DNA of 64,000 nucleotides from Burkholderiales bacterium. GTDB lineage: Bacteria > Pseudomonadota > Gammaproteobacteria > Burkholderiales > JAEUOS01. The stretch is taken from positions 62,001-126,000 of the forward strand of contig JAEUOS010000091.1 in assembly GCA_016790695.1 (NCBI GenBank). Reading direction: 5' to 3'. Shown here piece by piece: positions 46,462-56,880 of the stretch (the first letter of the stretch is position 1; every line of letters begins with the position of its first letter). The position numbers and the translations under genes are program-made. The notes below the pieces were generated by a model that was not told the origin of the DNA, did not search any database, and worked only from the letters and a program-made list of their open reading frames with translations.

Positions 46462-46980
46462 GTGGCAGTCAAGACCAGCCTCCGGCAATTCCAGCAGGAT
46501 CTGGCGCTGCGATTGGCCGGCGCGAAGTCCGGCCAGGCATCGGCGGCGCGACTGGGAGTCCAGTGCGGCGACGACCTGTGGCTGGTCGACCTGGCGGAAG
46601 CCGGGGAGATCATGCCGGTCCCCGATATGGCGCGGGTGCCGCTGACCAAGCCCTGGTATTGCGGCCTGGCCAACGCGCGCGGCGTCCTGGTCAGCGTGAT
46701 CGACTTCGCCGCGTTCACGGCCGCGCGTCCGACCGCGCGTGGCGCAGAGAATCGGCTGGTGCTCGCGAATGCGCGATTTGGCGTCAATGCGGCGCTCCTG
46801 GTTTCGCGCGTGCTGGGCCTGCGCAATCCGCGCGAGTTCCGCGCGGTCGAGAACGCCGCCGGGGCAACGCCTGTCCCATGGGAAGGCCAGGGCTGGACCG
46901 ATCCTGCCGGCGCGCGCTGGCGCGAGCTCAAGCTGGCCAGCCTCGTCACCGCGCCGGCGTTTCTGCAGGTGGGCCGCTGA
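46462..46980 (+). CDS. pilI: CheW-like adaptor PilI
   Basis: 172 residues from the GTG at 46462, where the family start KTSLRQFQQDLA aligns; an upstream TTG inside pilH is unlikely. The CheW fold shows LGVQCGDDLWLVDLAEAGEIMPVPD, VPLTKPWYCGLANARG and VSVIDFAAF. It couples the PilJ receptor to the ChpA kinase. It is 25 bases after pilH. Confidence 0.9.
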   Translation: MAVKTSLRQFQQDLALRLAGAKSGQASAARLGVQCGDDLWLVDLAEAGEIMPVPDMARVPLTKPWYCGLANARGVLVSVIDFAAFTAARPTARGAENRLVLANARFGVNAALLVSRVLGLRNPREFRAVENAAGATPVPWEGQGWTDPAGARWRELKLASLVTAPAFLQVGR

Positions 46981-47037
46981 CATGCCGGGGCCCCCGCCCG
47001 GCGCTATAACGTGGGTCGATCGATCGTAGGAGGCGAG

Positions 47038-49170
47038 ATGGCGTTTGGATTGAAGCTCCCGTTATCCAGGAAGGGCGCCGCAGCCGGCTCCGCTGCCCAG
47101 GAAACCCTGATGGAGGCCGTCGGCAGCATCACGCGCAAGCCGCTGCCTGTGATCGGGCACCTGCCGGTCGAGCGCCAGTATTCCCTGCTGGCGCTGGTAT
47201 TGCTCGCCTCGCTGGCCCTGCTGGCGCTGATGGTCGGCAAGGACGCCGCCGACGCCAATCGCGCCGCCGCCGGCGTCGCCATCGCCGGTGACGCGCTCAT
47301 GCACACGCAGCGGCTCGCGAAGGCGGTGCCGAACGCGGTGCAGGGCAACGCGGCGGCCTTCGCGCAACTCAAGGAAAGTCGCGATGCGGTGGCGGTCAAT
47401 CTCGCCTCGCTTTCCGGCGAGGGCGATCGTCCGGTGCGGATTTCTTCGGACGTCGAACCGTTGCTGGCGGCGGTGAAGAACACCTGGGCCCGATCCGAAG
47501 CCGACGCCGCCGTGGTTCTCGGACAGCAGGAGAATCTGTTGCGCCTCGGCGCATCGATCCGGGCGATCAACGCCAACAATCCGCAGCTGCTCGAACTCGC
47601 CGAGCAGATCGCCGCGCTCAAGCTCGCCGGCGGCGCGAACGCGCGGGAAGTCGCGGCCAGCGCGCAACTGGTGATGCTGACACAGCGCATGGCCAAGAAC
47701 GCGAATGCGCTCCTTGCGGGCGATGTGATCGATCCGGAGATCGCCTTCCTTCTCGGCAAGGACACCAACACGTTTCGCGACGTCCTCACGGGCCTGGCCA
47801 AGGGCAGCGACGCATTGCGCCTGTCGGCGGCGAGCGATGCCGAGCAGAAGGAGCGCCTGGCCGAACTCGACCGGTCCTTCGCCGCATACCAGGCCGCCGT
47901 GTCCGGGATTCTCGGGAACATGCAGCGTCTGGTCAACGCGAAGCAGTCGGCGCAGCGCATCTTCCAGGACAGCGAGAAGGCCAAGGAGGCCTTTTCCGCG
48001 CTCGCGGGCGGCTTTCAGAAGGAGCTCGACGGTCGCGCCTTCAACTTCGCCGTGATGGTGCTGTTTGCGGCGATCGCGGTGCTGGCGATCGGGCTGATGT
48101 TCCTGCTCTATCGCACCGACCAGGAAGCGCAGCGCGCGCGCATCGAGAACGAGGAGACCGAAGCGAGGCAGCAGAACAGCCAGAATCAGGCCGCGATTCT
48201 GCGCCTCATGAACGAGCTGGCGGTGGTCGCCGATGGCGACCTGACGGTTCAGGCAACCGTCAACGAGGACATCACCGGCGCGATTGCCGACTCGGTCAAT
48301 CTGACCATCGAGGAGTTGCGCAATGTGGTGCTGCGCATCAATCAGGCGACCGCGCAGGTGTCGCTGGCGACGGAGTCCGCGCAGCAGACCTCCGCCGAAC
48401 TGCTGACGGCACAGGACCGGCAGTCCGGCGAAATCCGGCAGACCGGAGCGTCGGTGCTGCGCATGGCCGAGGACATCGGCGAAGTCTCGCGCGGCGCACG
48501 CCAGAGCGCGGATGTCGCGCGTCAGGCGCTCGCGGCGGCCGACAAGGGGATGGCGGCGGTGCAGAATTCGATCTCCGGCATGAACGAGATTCGCGAACAG
48601 ATCCAGGAGACGTCCAAGCGGATCAAGCGGCTTGGCGAGTCGTCCCAGGAGATCGGCGAGATCGTCGAGCTGATCTCGGACATCACCGAGCAGACCAATG
48701 TGCTGGCGCTCAACGCCGCGATCCAGGCGGCCTCCGCGGGGGAGGCCGGGCGCGGCTTCACCGTCGTCGCCGAGGAGGTGCAGCGACTCGCGGAGCGCTC
48801 CGCGGAGGCCACCAAGCAGATCGGCGCGATCGTCAAGACGATCCAGACCGATACGCAGGACGCGGTGTCGGCCATGGAAAAGTCCACCCAGGGCGTGGTC
48901 GAAGGCGCGCGGCTTTCCGATGCGGCCGGGCAGGCGCTGACCGAGATCGGCAGGGTCTCGCGCTCGCTGTCGGACCTGATCGAGGGAATATCGGTGACCA
49001 CGTCGACGCAGGCGGAGTCGGCACAGGTGGTGGCGCGCAACATGGAGGAAATGCTCGCGGTCAACGAGCGCACCACGGACGGTACGCGCCAGACCGCCGA
49101 ATCGGTGCGCCAGCTGGCCGAGCTCGCGGAACAACTGAAGTCCTCCGTGTCGGGATTCAAGGTCGCCTGA
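47038..49170 (+). CDS. pilJ: Methyl-accepting chemotaxis-type receptor PilJ
   Basis: 710 residues from the ATG at 47038, preceded by GGAGG. Two membrane helices (about 57-73 and 338-358, [21 protein letters not shown]) flank a periplasmic helical region with two PilJ repeats. A HAMP-like linker follows, then the signalling tip [21 protein letters not shown] and [13 protein letters not shown]. It senses surface or pilus state and controls ChpA. It is the receptor of the operon and is followed by chpA within 22 bases. Confidence 0.95.
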   Translation: MAFGLKLPLSRKGAAAGSAAQETLMEAVGSITRKPLPVIGHLPVERQYSLLALVLLASLALLALMVGKDAADANRAAAGVAIAGDALMHTQRLAKAVPNAVQGNAAAFAQLKESRDAVAVNLASLSGEGDRPVRISSDVEPLLAAVKNTWARSEADAAVVLGQQENLLRLGASIRAINANNPQLLELAEQIAALKLAGGANAREVAASAQLVMLTQRMAKNANALLAGDVIDPEIAFLLGKDTNTFRDVLTGLAKGSDALRLSAASDAEQKERLAELDRSFAAYQAAVSGILGNMQRLVNAKQSAQRIFQDSEKAKEAFSALAGGFQKELDGRAFNFAVMVLFAAIAVLAIGLMFLLYRTDQEAQRARIENEETEARQQNSQNQAAILRLMNELAVVADGDLTVQATVNEDITGAIADSVNLTIEELRNVVLRINQATAQVSLATESAQQTSAELLTAQDRQSGEIRQTGASVLRMAEDIGEVSRGARQSADVARQALAAADKGMAAVQNSISGMNEIREQIQETSKRIKRLGESSQEIGEIVELISDITEQTNVLALNAAIQAASAGEAGRGFTVVAEEVQRLAERSAEATKQIGAIVKTIQTDTQDAVSAMEKSTQGVVEGARLSDAAGQALTEIGRVSRSLSDLIEGISVTTSTQAESAQVVARNMEEMLAVNERTTDGTRQTAESVRQLAELAEQLKSSVSGFKVA

Positions 49171-49192
49171 CCGGGCCCGCGCCAGAACCGTC

Positions 49193-52100
49193 ATGACCAC
49201 CGGCCACGATTTCGACATCGGTCCGCTCACCTGGGTCAAGGACGAGATTCGTCAGGCCCTGGAGCGCGCCGGCGAGGCGATCACGGAATACGCCGCCAGC
49301 CCGCTCGACACGACCAGGCTCAAGTTCTGCAAGACGCATCTGCACCAGGCGCATGGCGCGCTCGAGATCGTGGGTCTGGAGGGCGTCACCCGCCTGACCG
49401 AGGAATGCGAGCAGCTGCTCGAGGCCATTGAAGTCGGCACCGTGCCGATCACGACCGACGTCGCGCGGATCGTTGTCGAAGCGTTCACGGCGCTTACGGC
49501 CTACCTCGACGGGCTGGTCGAGGGGCGCCCGCATCAGCCGGTCCGCCTGTTCCCGGCCTACCGCCAGGTGATGGCGGCGCGCGGCGCCGAGCGCATACTC
49601 GAGTCCGACCTGTTCTTCCCCGACCTCTCGCCGCGGCCGCCGCGCCGTGCGGCGACCGAAGTGCCGGCCGACATGCGCGCCTATGTCGCCGCGCAGCGGC
49701 GTCGCTTCCAGGCCGGCTTGCTGCGCTGGTTTCGCGATGCCGCCGACAACGCCGCGCTGCGCGAGATGACCGATTCGGTGCGGGCGATCGAGCGCACGCA
49801 GGCGATGGCGCAGCATCGCGCGTTCTGGTGGGTCACCATCGCGTTCACCGAGTCGCTGGTCGCGGTGGGCGCGCAGGCTGGCCTCGAGGCCAAGCGCCTG
49901 TGCGCACGCATCGACCTGCAGATGAAGCGCCTGATGGAAGGGTCGCAGAGCGTCGCCGAGCGGCTGCTGCGCGACACGCTCTATTTCGTCGCGCGCAGTC
50001 GCGTGCAGAGTGCGCAGGTCGAGGAAGTCCGGCAGGTCTATGGTCTTGCGGATGCGATCCCGGACGAGGGCGAATACCGCGATACGCGGCCCGTGGATGC
50101 CGAATTGCGCGCCCTGCGCGAGACGGTTGCCTCGGCGAAGGACAAGTGGAACCGATTCGCCTCGGGACAGGCGCACGAACTGGCGGCGTTCCGCACCCAC
50201 GCCGGACGGCTGCGCGAACGCAGCGGCGGGCTCGGCGACGCGGATTTCTCGATGCTCTGCGGCGCGATCGCATCGGTCGCCGACTGGGTCGGCGCCTCGC
50301 CTGCGCGCGCGAACGAGGCACTGGCGCTCGAGCTCGCCACCGCGCTGCTGCTCGCGGAGAACGCGCTCGCGAACTTTGCGCGCCCGTCCGCGGAATTCCC
50401 GCAGCAGGTGGTCGCGATGGGGACGCGGCTCCAGGCCTGCATGGCCGGCGAGCGGTCGGACGTGGCGCCGCCGCTGCTCGACGAGATCTCGCGCCGTGCC
50501 CACGAGCGCCTGGTCATGGCGCAGGTGGTCGCGGAGATCCGCAGCAATCTGGCCGCGATGGAGACCGCGCTGGACGCGTTCTTCCGCGATGCGGGCAAGC
50601 GCGGCGAACTGGCTGGCCTGGAGTCGCAGAGTCGGCAGGTGGAAGGCGCCCTCGCGATCCTGGGGGCGGATGCCGCGGCCAGGGCACTGGCCGGCTGCCG
50701 GGCCGACATCGCGCGTTTCGCTGCGGCGGACTACCGGCCCGACATGGCCGATTTCGAGGCGCTGGCGCGGACGTTGAGCGCCCTCGGATTCTTTGTCGAA
50801 GCCCTGCAGCACGGACCGGCGGAGTTCGAGGCCTTTCTTCAGCCGGTGGCGCCGCGGCGCCCCGTTCCGGTTGAAGAGGAGACGGTCCCGGTCGAGCGCG
50901 TCGTCTTGGACGTCGACTTCCTGCTCGATGGCGACGGTACGACCGAGCGCGCGCCCGACGCGACGGTCGAGGAGGAACTGGCGGCGCAGCGGCGCGACGC
51001 GCAGGCGCTGTATTCGGCCTGGCGCGACAAACCCGACGATGCCCTGATCGCCGCCGAGCTCAAGGCGAACCTCGAGGCGATCCAGCAGGACGCGGACCTG
51101 GTCGACGAACCGGCGTTGCAGCAGAGCGCCGAGCGGGCGTTGCAGCTTCTCGACGGCGGTGCCGGCCCGGGAGCGGCCGACGTCGCCGCGGCGATGGCGG
51201 CGGTGGCGCCGACGGTGCGGGAGGAAGTGCTGCCCGCGCCGTCGGACGAGGTGCAGGCGCTTGCCAGATCGTCCGACGAAGTGGTGGATGCGGAACTGCT
51301 CGCGGTATTCCTCGAGGAGGCGGCGGAGGTCCTGCACAGCATCGGCGAGCATCACGGGCTGGCGACTGCCGAGCCGACCAACGGCACGCTGCTCGCGACC
51401 ATTCGCAGGGGCTTCCATACCCTGAAGGGCAGCGGGCGCATGGTCGGCTTGACCCGCCTCGGCGAGGCGGCCTGGGCCGTCGAGCAGGTGATGAATCAGT
51501 GGCTCAGCGACGAACGGCCGGCCAATGGCGACCTGCTGGGCATGGTTGCTGCGGCCCACGGGATATTTTCCGAGTGGATCGCCGCGCTCGCGGGCGGCGG
51601 CGGCCCGGGACCCGACAGCGAACCCCTGGTGCGCGCGTGCGAGCGCATGCTGGCGGGCGAGCGCTTCACCCTGCAGGCGGCGGTGACCGCTGCGCCCGAA
51701 GCCGCGGCGCCGTCGCCCGACCAGACCGTGGTCATCGGGGACCTGCGCCTGAGCCGCGGCCTGTATGGCATCTTCGTCGACGAGGCGGCGACCCATCTCG
51801 AGACGCTGCGACGCGAAGCCGTGCTTCTGGCCACCGAAGCGCAGCCGCCGCGTGACGAGTTCGTCAGGGCGGCGCATACCCTTGCGGGCATCGCCGGGAC
51901 GGTCAGCTTCCGGCGCCTGCATGAACTCGCGCGCGCCATCGAGCGCGCGGCGCTGGTCGCCAAGTCGGGCGGCATCGTGCCGGAGCCGGATGACGTGGCG
52001 ATGTTCGATGATGCCGTCGAGGCAGTCGGCGAACTGGTCAACGCAGTGCGCGAACTGCGCGTGCCTCCGGACGTCGGGCCGCTCGAGGTGCGCATGGAGG

Positions 52101-55100
52101 AGCGGCGCGCGCAGTGGCTCGCGGCGTCCGGCGAGATCGACCCGGCGCTTCTGCATGTCGAGCCGCCGCCGCTCGACGAGGACCTCGACGTGCCGGCCGG
52201 CGTGCCGGCGGCGCACGCGGGGCGCGCGGCCGCTGGGGGCATTGATCTCGACCTCTCGGGTGACGACACCGTGCCGGATGCCGCGACGCTGCCGCCGGCA
52301 GCGGGCGCGGCGCTGCCGCCCGCGGGCGAGGTGCAGGCCGCGGCCGCAAATGCCGACGCCGATATCGATCTCCGCATTGACGAGGCGATGCTGCCCGTGT
52401 CCGGGGCCGTGGAATCCGAGCCCGGGCGGCCGGACACCTTCGCGGAACCCGATCGGCATGGCGGGGACGCCGACGGGCCGCCACGCGCGGAACTCGATCT
52501 CGATCTTGATCTCGACGTGGCGTCACCGCCCGAGCCGGCGACCGTGCCGACGACGCTGACCGTTGCGCCAGGGACGGCGGAATGGGGCGCCGAGCCGACC
52601 GACGCGGCGCTCGATCTCGATCTCGATGTTGCGTCATCGCCGGAGCTCGCACCGGCACCGACGATTCTGACGGCGGCGCCGGAGGCCGCGGAATGGGTCG
52701 CCGAACCGCCGCCGGGGGCGGAGCTCGATCTCGATCTCGACGCTGTGCCGCCACCGGAGCCGGCGGTGGCGCCGACGACCCTGACGGTCGCACCAGGGAC
52801 CGCCGAACCGGATGCGGGCGCGGCGGGGCAGCCCGAGACCCCGGTGGTGGCTGGCGCTTTGGCCGGCGCGGCGGTCGCCCTGACGGACTGGTCGTCCGAC
52901 AACCTCGATGCGGCCCTGACGACCGGTGGCCAGCCCGCCGAACCGCTGGCTGCCATCGTGCAGGACCACGACGGGAACGCACGCGCGGGCGGCGGCGTCG
53001 CGGTCGACGGCGGCGAGGCGCCCGCGGCGGAAGACGGCCTGAGCATTGCCGAACTGCGCGCGCGCGGCTTCGATCCGGCCGAACGCCTGCTCGAGCGCAT
53101 CCAGGACGAGATCGACCCGCAGTTGCTGCCGATCTTCCTGGAGGAGGCCGCGGAGCTGATGCCGCGGCTCGGCCAGCAGTTGCGCACGTGGACCGGTGGT
53201 GGCAGCGCCGACGCGCAGGGATTGCAGCGCACGCTGCACACGCTCAAGGGCAGCGCGCGGATGGCGGGTGCCATGGGAATCGGCCAGGTCGCGCACAGCA
53301 TGGAGGCGCGGGTCGAGCATGCGCTCGGGCGGGGCCTGTCGCCGATGGTGGCCGACGGCCTCATGTCCTCGTATGACCGCATCAGCGTGTTGCTCGACGG
53401 GCTGCGCGGCGACGGGCCGCAGGCATCCGCGACGAGCGTCGCTGACGTCGCAGACGCCGCGGGCAGGTCCGACGCCGCGGCGGGCAAGGCGGCGGCGGAC
53501 ATCGCACGGACGGACATCGCAGGGGCGGACGTCGTGGGGGCGGCAGCGCCTGCCGCGCCGGCGCGCGCGCTGCCGGCGGCCGGTGCGGTGCAGGCCGCCG
53601 AGGACACGGGGGCGGCGACCTTGCGGGTGCGCTCCGACCTGGTCGACCGGCTCGTCAACGAGGCCGGCGAGGTGGCGATCGCGCGCTCACGGATCGAGGG
53701 GGAGCTGCGCGCGCTCAAGTCCGGCTTGCGCGAGCTCACCGACAGCGTGGCGCGGCTGCGCCAGCAGCTGCGGGAGGTGGAGATCGCCGCGGAATCGCAG
53801 ATGCAGTCGCGCCTGCGCGAGGCCGAGGAGCGGCACGAGGCGTTCGATCCGCTGGAGTTCGATCGCTTCACCCGGTTCCAGGAAGTCGCGCGCATGATGG
53901 CCGAGTCGGTCAACGACGTCGCGACGGTGCAGCAGGCACTGCTCAAGGGCGTCGACGATGCCGATCTGGCGGTGCTCGCGCAAGCCCGGCTCAATCGCGA
54001 CCTGCAGGGCAACCTCATGCGCGTGCGCATGGTGCCGTTCAACAACGTCGCCGAGCGCCTTCACCGCGTCGTCCGGCAGACGGCCAAGGAACTCGGCAAG
54101 CGCGCGAACCTGGATATCCACGGCGTGCAGACCGAGATCGACCGGTCGGTGCTCGACCGCATGACCGGCCCGTTCGAGCACCTGCTGCGCAATGCGGTCG
54201 CGCATGGCATCGAGCGTGCCGCCGAGCGCGCGGCGCGGGGCAAGAGCGAGATCGGGCAGATCCGGCTCACGGCGCGCCAGGAAGGCAACGAGTTCATGCT
54301 CGTGTTCGAGGATGACGGCGGCGGCCTCGACCTGGCGCGCATACGCGCGCGCGCGGTGGCGATGGGCCTGGCGCGCGACGACGAGGAGATCGCCGATGCG
54401 CGCGTTCACGACTTCATCTTCATGCCCGGCTTCTCGACGGCCGACGCGGTCAGCGCGATCGCGGGCCGCGGCGTCGGCATGGACGTGGTGCGCGCCGAAG
54501 TCGCCGCGCTGGGCGGGCGGATCGACACCGAGTCGACGGCGGGACAGGGCACCCGTTTCACGATCGCGTTGCCGCTGACGCTGGCGGTGACGCAGGTGGT
54601 CATGGTGACGGCAGGCGGCCAGACCTACGCGGTGCCGTCGGTGATGGTCGAGCAGGTGAGGCAGATGCGGGCGGACGAGCTGGCCGCATGCCATGCCGCG
54701 CGCATGGTGCGTTGGCAGGATCGCGAGTACCCCCTCCACTACCTGCCGCGCCTGCTCGGCGACGACGCGGTGGCGGCGCAGGCGCAGCGCATGACGCCGG
54801 TGCTGTTGATGCGCTCCGGCACGCAGCGCACGGCGGTTCATGTCGATGCGCTTGCCGGCAACCAGGAGGTCGTGGTCAAGAACATCGGTCCGCAACTGGC
54901 GCGCGTTTCGGGCATCGCCGGTGCCACCGTGCTCGGCGACGGCCGCATCGTCTTGATCCTCAATCCGGTGCCGCTGGCGGCGCAGGCGCTGGCCGATGGC
55001 GCGCGCCATGCCGGCCCGGCGGGCGAGGCCGTGGCCGGCGCCGGCACGCGCACGCCGGCCGCGCCGCTGGTCATGGTGGTCGACGACTCGCTGACGGTGC

Positions 55101-55441
55101 GCAAGATCACCTCGCGGCTGCTGCAGCGCGAGAACTACCGCGTCCTGACCGCGCGCGACGGGGTCGACGCGCTGGAGCAGCTGCAGGAAGTCCGCCCGGA
55201 CATCCTGCTGGTCGACATCGAGATGCCGCGCATGGACGGGTTCGATCTCGTGCGCAACGTCCGCGCCGATGCGGCGCTCGCAAAGATCCCGGTCATCATG
55301 ATCACGTCGCGCACAGCGGAGAAGCACCGCAGGTACGCGATGGAGGTCGGCGTGAACATGTTCCTGGGCAAGCCCTACCAGGAGGACGCCCTGCTCGACG
55401 GCATCGCCACGCTGGTGGGCCGGGTCGACGTTCCGGCGTGA
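49193..55441 (+). CDS. chpA: ChpA/PilL hybrid histidine kinase with multiple Hpt domains
   Basis: A 2082-residue CheA-type kinase. Hpt-like segments are seen at about 50-65 (QAHGALEIVGLEG), 741 (FHTLKGSGRM), 895 (AHTLAGIAG) and 1349 (LHTLKGSARM). The dimer and kinase region begins near 1460, with HLLRNAVAHGIE (about 1662), the G-box GRGVGMDVVRAEV, a CheW domain (VMVTAGGQTYAVPS) and a C-terminal receiver with Asp2008 in LLVDIEMPRMDGF. It phosphorylates PilG and PilH to steer twitching. An Ala/Pro/Asp-rich linker (about 1040-1290) includes three 37-residue tandem repeats. Last gene of the operon; pilK and chpB are not present downstream. Confidence 0.94.
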   Translation: MTTGHDFDIGPLTWVKDEIRQALERAGEAITEYAASPLDTTRLKFCKTHLHQAHGALEIVGLEGVTRLTEECEQLLEAIEVGTVPITTDVARIVVEAFTALTAYLDGLVEGRPHQPVRLFPAYRQVMAARGAERILESDLFFPDLSPRPPRRAATEVPADMRAYVAAQRRRFQAGLLRWFRDAADNAALREMTDSVRAIERTQAMAQHRAFWWVTIAFTESLVAVGAQAGLEAKRLCARIDLQMKRLMEGSQSVAERLLRDTLYFVARSRVQSAQVEEVRQVYGLADAIPDEGEYRDTRPVDAELRALRETVASAKDKWNRFASGQAHELAAFRTHAGRLRERSGGLGDADFSMLCGAIASVADWVGASPARANEALALELATALLLAENALANFARPSAEFPQQVVAMGTRLQACMAGERSDVAPPLLDEISRRAHERLVMAQVVAEIRSNLAAMETALDAFFRDAGKRGELAGLESQSRQVEGALAILGADAAARALAGCRADIARFAAADYRPDMADFEALARTLSALGFFVEALQHGPAEFEAFLQPVAPRRPVPVEEETVPVERVVLDVDFLLDGDGTTERAPDATVEEELAAQRRDAQALYSAWRDKPDDALIAAELKANLEAIQQDADLVDEPALQQSAERALQLLDGGAGPGAADVAAAMAAVAPTVREEVLPAPSDEVQALARSSDEVVDAELLAVFLEEAAEVLHSIGEHHGLATAEPTNGTLLATIRRGFHTLKGSGRMVGLTRLGEAAWAVEQVMNQWLSDERPANGDLLGMVAAAHGIFSEWIAALAGGGGPGPDSEPLVRACERMLAGERFTLQAAVTAAPEAAAPSPDQTVVIGDLRLSRGLYGIFVDEAATHLETLRREAVLLATEAQPPRDEFVRAAHTLAGIAGTVSFRRLHELARAIERAALVAKSGGIVPEPDDVAMFDDAVEAVGELVNAVRELRVPPDVGPLEVRMEERRAQWLAASGEIDPALLHVEPPPLDEDLDVPAGVPAAHAGRAAAGGIDLDLSGDDTVPDAATLPPAAGAALPPAGEVQAAAANADADIDLRIDEAMLPVSGAVESEPGRPDTFAEPDRHGGDADGPPRAELDLDLDLDVASPPEPATVPTTLTVAPGTAEWGAEPTDAALDLDLDVASSPELAPAPTILTAAPEAAEWVAEPPPGAELDLDLDAVPPPEPAVAPTTLTVAPGTAEPDAGAAGQPETPVVAGALAGAAVALTDWSSDNLDAALTTGGQPAEPLAAIVQDHDGNARAGGGVAVDGGEAPAAEDGLSIAELRARGFDPAERLLERIQDEIDPQLLPIFLEEAAELMPRLGQQLRTWTGGGSADAQGLQRTLHTLKGSARMAGAMGIGQVAHSMEARVEHALGRGLSPMVADGLMSSYDRISVLLDGLRGDGPQASATSVADVADAAGRSDAAAGKAAADIARTDIAGADVVGAAAPAAPARALPAAGAVQAAEDTGAATLRVRSDLVDRLVNEAGEVAIARSRIEGELRALKSGLRELTDSVARLRQQLREVEIAAESQMQSRLREAEERHEAFDPLEFDRFTRFQEVARMMAESVNDVATVQQALLKGVDDADLAVLAQARLNRDLQGNLMRVRMVPFNNVAERLHRVVRQTAKELGKRANLDIHGVQTEIDRSVLDRMTGPFEHLLRNAVAHGIERAAERAARGKSEIGQIRLTARQEGNEFMLVFEDDGGGLDLARIRARAVAMGLARDDEEIADARVHDFIFMPGFSTADAVSAIAGRGVGMDVVRAEVAALGGRIDTESTAGQGTRFTIALPLTLAVTQVVMVTAGGQTYAVPSVMVEQVRQMRADELAACHAARMVRWQDREYPLHYLPRLLGDDAVAAQAQRMTPVLLMRSGTQRTAVHVDALAGNQEVVVKNIGPQLARVSGIAGATVLGDGRIVLILNPVPLAAQALADGARHAGPAGEAVAGAGTRTPAAPLVMVVDDSLTVRKITSRLLQRENYRVLTARDGVDALEQLQEVRPDILLVDIEMPRMDGFDLVRNVRADAALAKIPVIMITSRTAEKHRRYAMEVGVNMFLGKPYQEDALLDGIATLVGRVDVPA
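52490..52815 (+). repeat. Three tandem 111-base repeats in the chpA linker
   Basis: Three copies of a unit of about 111 bases (37 codons) starting with CTCGATCTCGATCTCGA. At the protein level each gives LDLDLDV, then Pro/Glu-rich PEPA, PTTLTVAP and AEWxAEP. The first and second GCGTCA positions are 111 bases apart, and the third copy keeps the same interval. They lie between Hpt modules and probably act as flexible spacer; copy number may vary. Confidence 0.7.
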
Positions 55442-55553
55442 GTGGACGGGCTGAGCCCGTACGCCCGCGTCGGGCCGCGTCCGGCTGACCTGCCCGCGCG
55501 GCCGGACGCGGTCGAACCGCCGTCGCGCCGCCCGTCCCCGGGCTGCCGCCCAT

Positions 55554-55583
55554 GAAAAAGGGCGCTCCGACGAGGAGCGCCCT
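55554..55583 (-). terminator. Terminator downstream of tRNA-Lys
   Basis: On the minus strand AGGGCGCTCC, loop, GGAGCGCCCT form a perfect 10-bp stem followed by TTTTT, eight bases after the tRNA. It ends the tRNA transcript; it lies between the convergent chpA and tRNA genes. Confidence 0.9.
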
Positions 55584-55591
55584 GCATGATC

Positions 55592-55667
55592 TGGTAGGCC
55601 GTGTTGGATTCGAACCAACGACCAACGGATTAAAAGTCCGCTGCTCTACCAACTGAGCTAACGACCC
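55592..55667 (-). tRNA. tRNA-Lys (anticodon TTT), CCA encoded
   Basis: A 76-base cloverleaf read on the minus strand: acceptor GGGTCGT pairs with ACGGCCT (two G-T pairs), D-loop AGCTCAGTTGGTAGAGC, anticodon loop CTTTTAA giving TTT, T-arm GTTGGTTCGAATCCAAC, discriminator A and genomic CCA. It decodes AAA and AAG. Confidence 0.95.
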
Positions 55668-55752
55668 GTTTGCGATTTCCCGCAAGCCAAATATTATAGC
55701 GCCGACCTGTCGGCGTCGTCAAATGACGTGGCGGTATCGCCGGTCCTAGGTC

Positions 55753-56868
55753 CTAGGCGCTCCGCTCGATGCGCCAGACCTGGTATCGGAACGCCGCGAC
55801 CGAGCCCGCGACGATCGCCGCCAGGGTCACGAAGGATCCGGCCGCCAGGGTGGAGATGCCGGTCAGGCCCTGCCCGACCGTGCATCCGAGCGCCGTCACA
55901 CCGCCGAAACCCATCAGCGCGCCGCCGGCCAGGTGGTTCAGGGTGTCCTCGGCGTCGCGAAAGCTCTCGAGCCGGAACGTGCGCGAGTAGAGCGACCAGG
56001 CGAGCGAGCCGGCGACCACGCCCAGGGTGGCAGCGACACCGAAGGTGACGATGCGGCTCTTGTCGCTCCACATCATCAGGAGTTCCAGCGTGTAGGCCAC
56101 GGGCGCGACGAAGGAGAACGACTCCATGCGGCCGCTGTTGGTCGCGGCGAACGCCTCCTGCAGCGTGTTCGGATCCTCGCTGAGATAGCCGATCCGGCCC
56201 GACACGTACCAGCCGCCGGTGATGACCAGGCCGATGATCACGCTGCTGACCAGATTGTCCGCGCGGCGGAACTCGCCGGAGCGCAGGCAGAAGGCGAGCA
56301 GGGCGGCCGCGATCAGGAGCGTCGCCGCGACGCGGGCGACGCCGCGCTCGATGCCGGCCAGGCGCGCGAGCAGCGACGGGAGGTCCTGCGACCCGGCCAG
56401 CGTGACGCTCACCGGGTCGAGGTAGGCAACCCGCCAGACACCGAACACGCCGCGCAGGGTCATGTACGCGGTGATGGCGAGCATCAGCAGGACGATCAGG
56501 GACTTCAGGTTGCCGCTGCCCACCCGCAGCAGCGTCTTGCTGCCGCACCCCGAGGCGAGCGTCATGCCGACACCGAAGCATGCGCCGCCGATGACGCAGG
56601 ACAGCCAGTTGAGGCGTTCGCCCACGTAGATCGACTTGCCGAGGTCGATCGCGCCGGCCAGGTGCAGGCCCTGCGCGCCCGCGATCGCCACCGCGATGGC
56701 GGCCAGCCACATGCGCATGCGCGTCCAGTCGCCGATGTTGACGATATCGGAGACCGCGCCCATCGTGCAGAAGTTGCTGCGCTGCGCGACGACGCCGAAG
56801 ACGAACGCGAGCGCGAACGCGAGCCAGGCGACGGTGGGCGCGAGCGCGGCCGGCGTGATCTCGTTCAC
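55753..56868 (-). CDS. YeeE/YedE-family (TsuA-like) sulphur-compound transporter
   Basis: A 371-residue polytopic membrane protein (about nine or ten helices). Three cysteine motifs typical of the thiosulphate transporter TsuA are present: SNFC (Cys34), LASGCGSKT (Cys108) and TALGCTVGQG (near 327). It probably imports thiosulphate or a related sulphur species across the inner membrane. It starts 12 bases after the cpoB stop codon, so it may be transcribed with the Tol-Pal genes; this neighbour is unusual. Confidence 0.85.
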   Translation of the reverse strand: MNEITPAALAPTVAWLAFALAFVFGVVAQRSNFCTMGAVSDIVNIGDWTRMRMWLAAIAVAIAGAQGLHLAGAIDLGKSIYVGERLNWLSCVIGGACFGVGMTLASGCGSKTLLRVGSGNLKSLIVLLMLAITAYMTLRGVFGVWRVAYLDPVSVTLAGSQDLPSLLARLAGIERGVARVAATLLIAAALLAFCLRSGEFRRADNLVSSVIIGLVITGGWYVSGRIGYLSEDPNTLQEAFAATNSGRMESFSFVAPVAYTLELLMMWSDKSRIVTFGVAATLGVVAGSLAWSLYSRTFRLESFRDAEDTLNHLAGGALMGFGGVTALGCTVGQGLTGISTLAAGSFVTLAAIVAGSVAAFRYQVWRIERSA

Positions 56869-56880
56869 GGCGGGGGACTC

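Noticed and set aside
49157..52459. 1100-codon minus-strand frame opposite chpA
   Set aside because: Arg/His/Gly-rich shadow of high-GC coding DNA; chpA has intact kinase, Hpt and receiver motifs.
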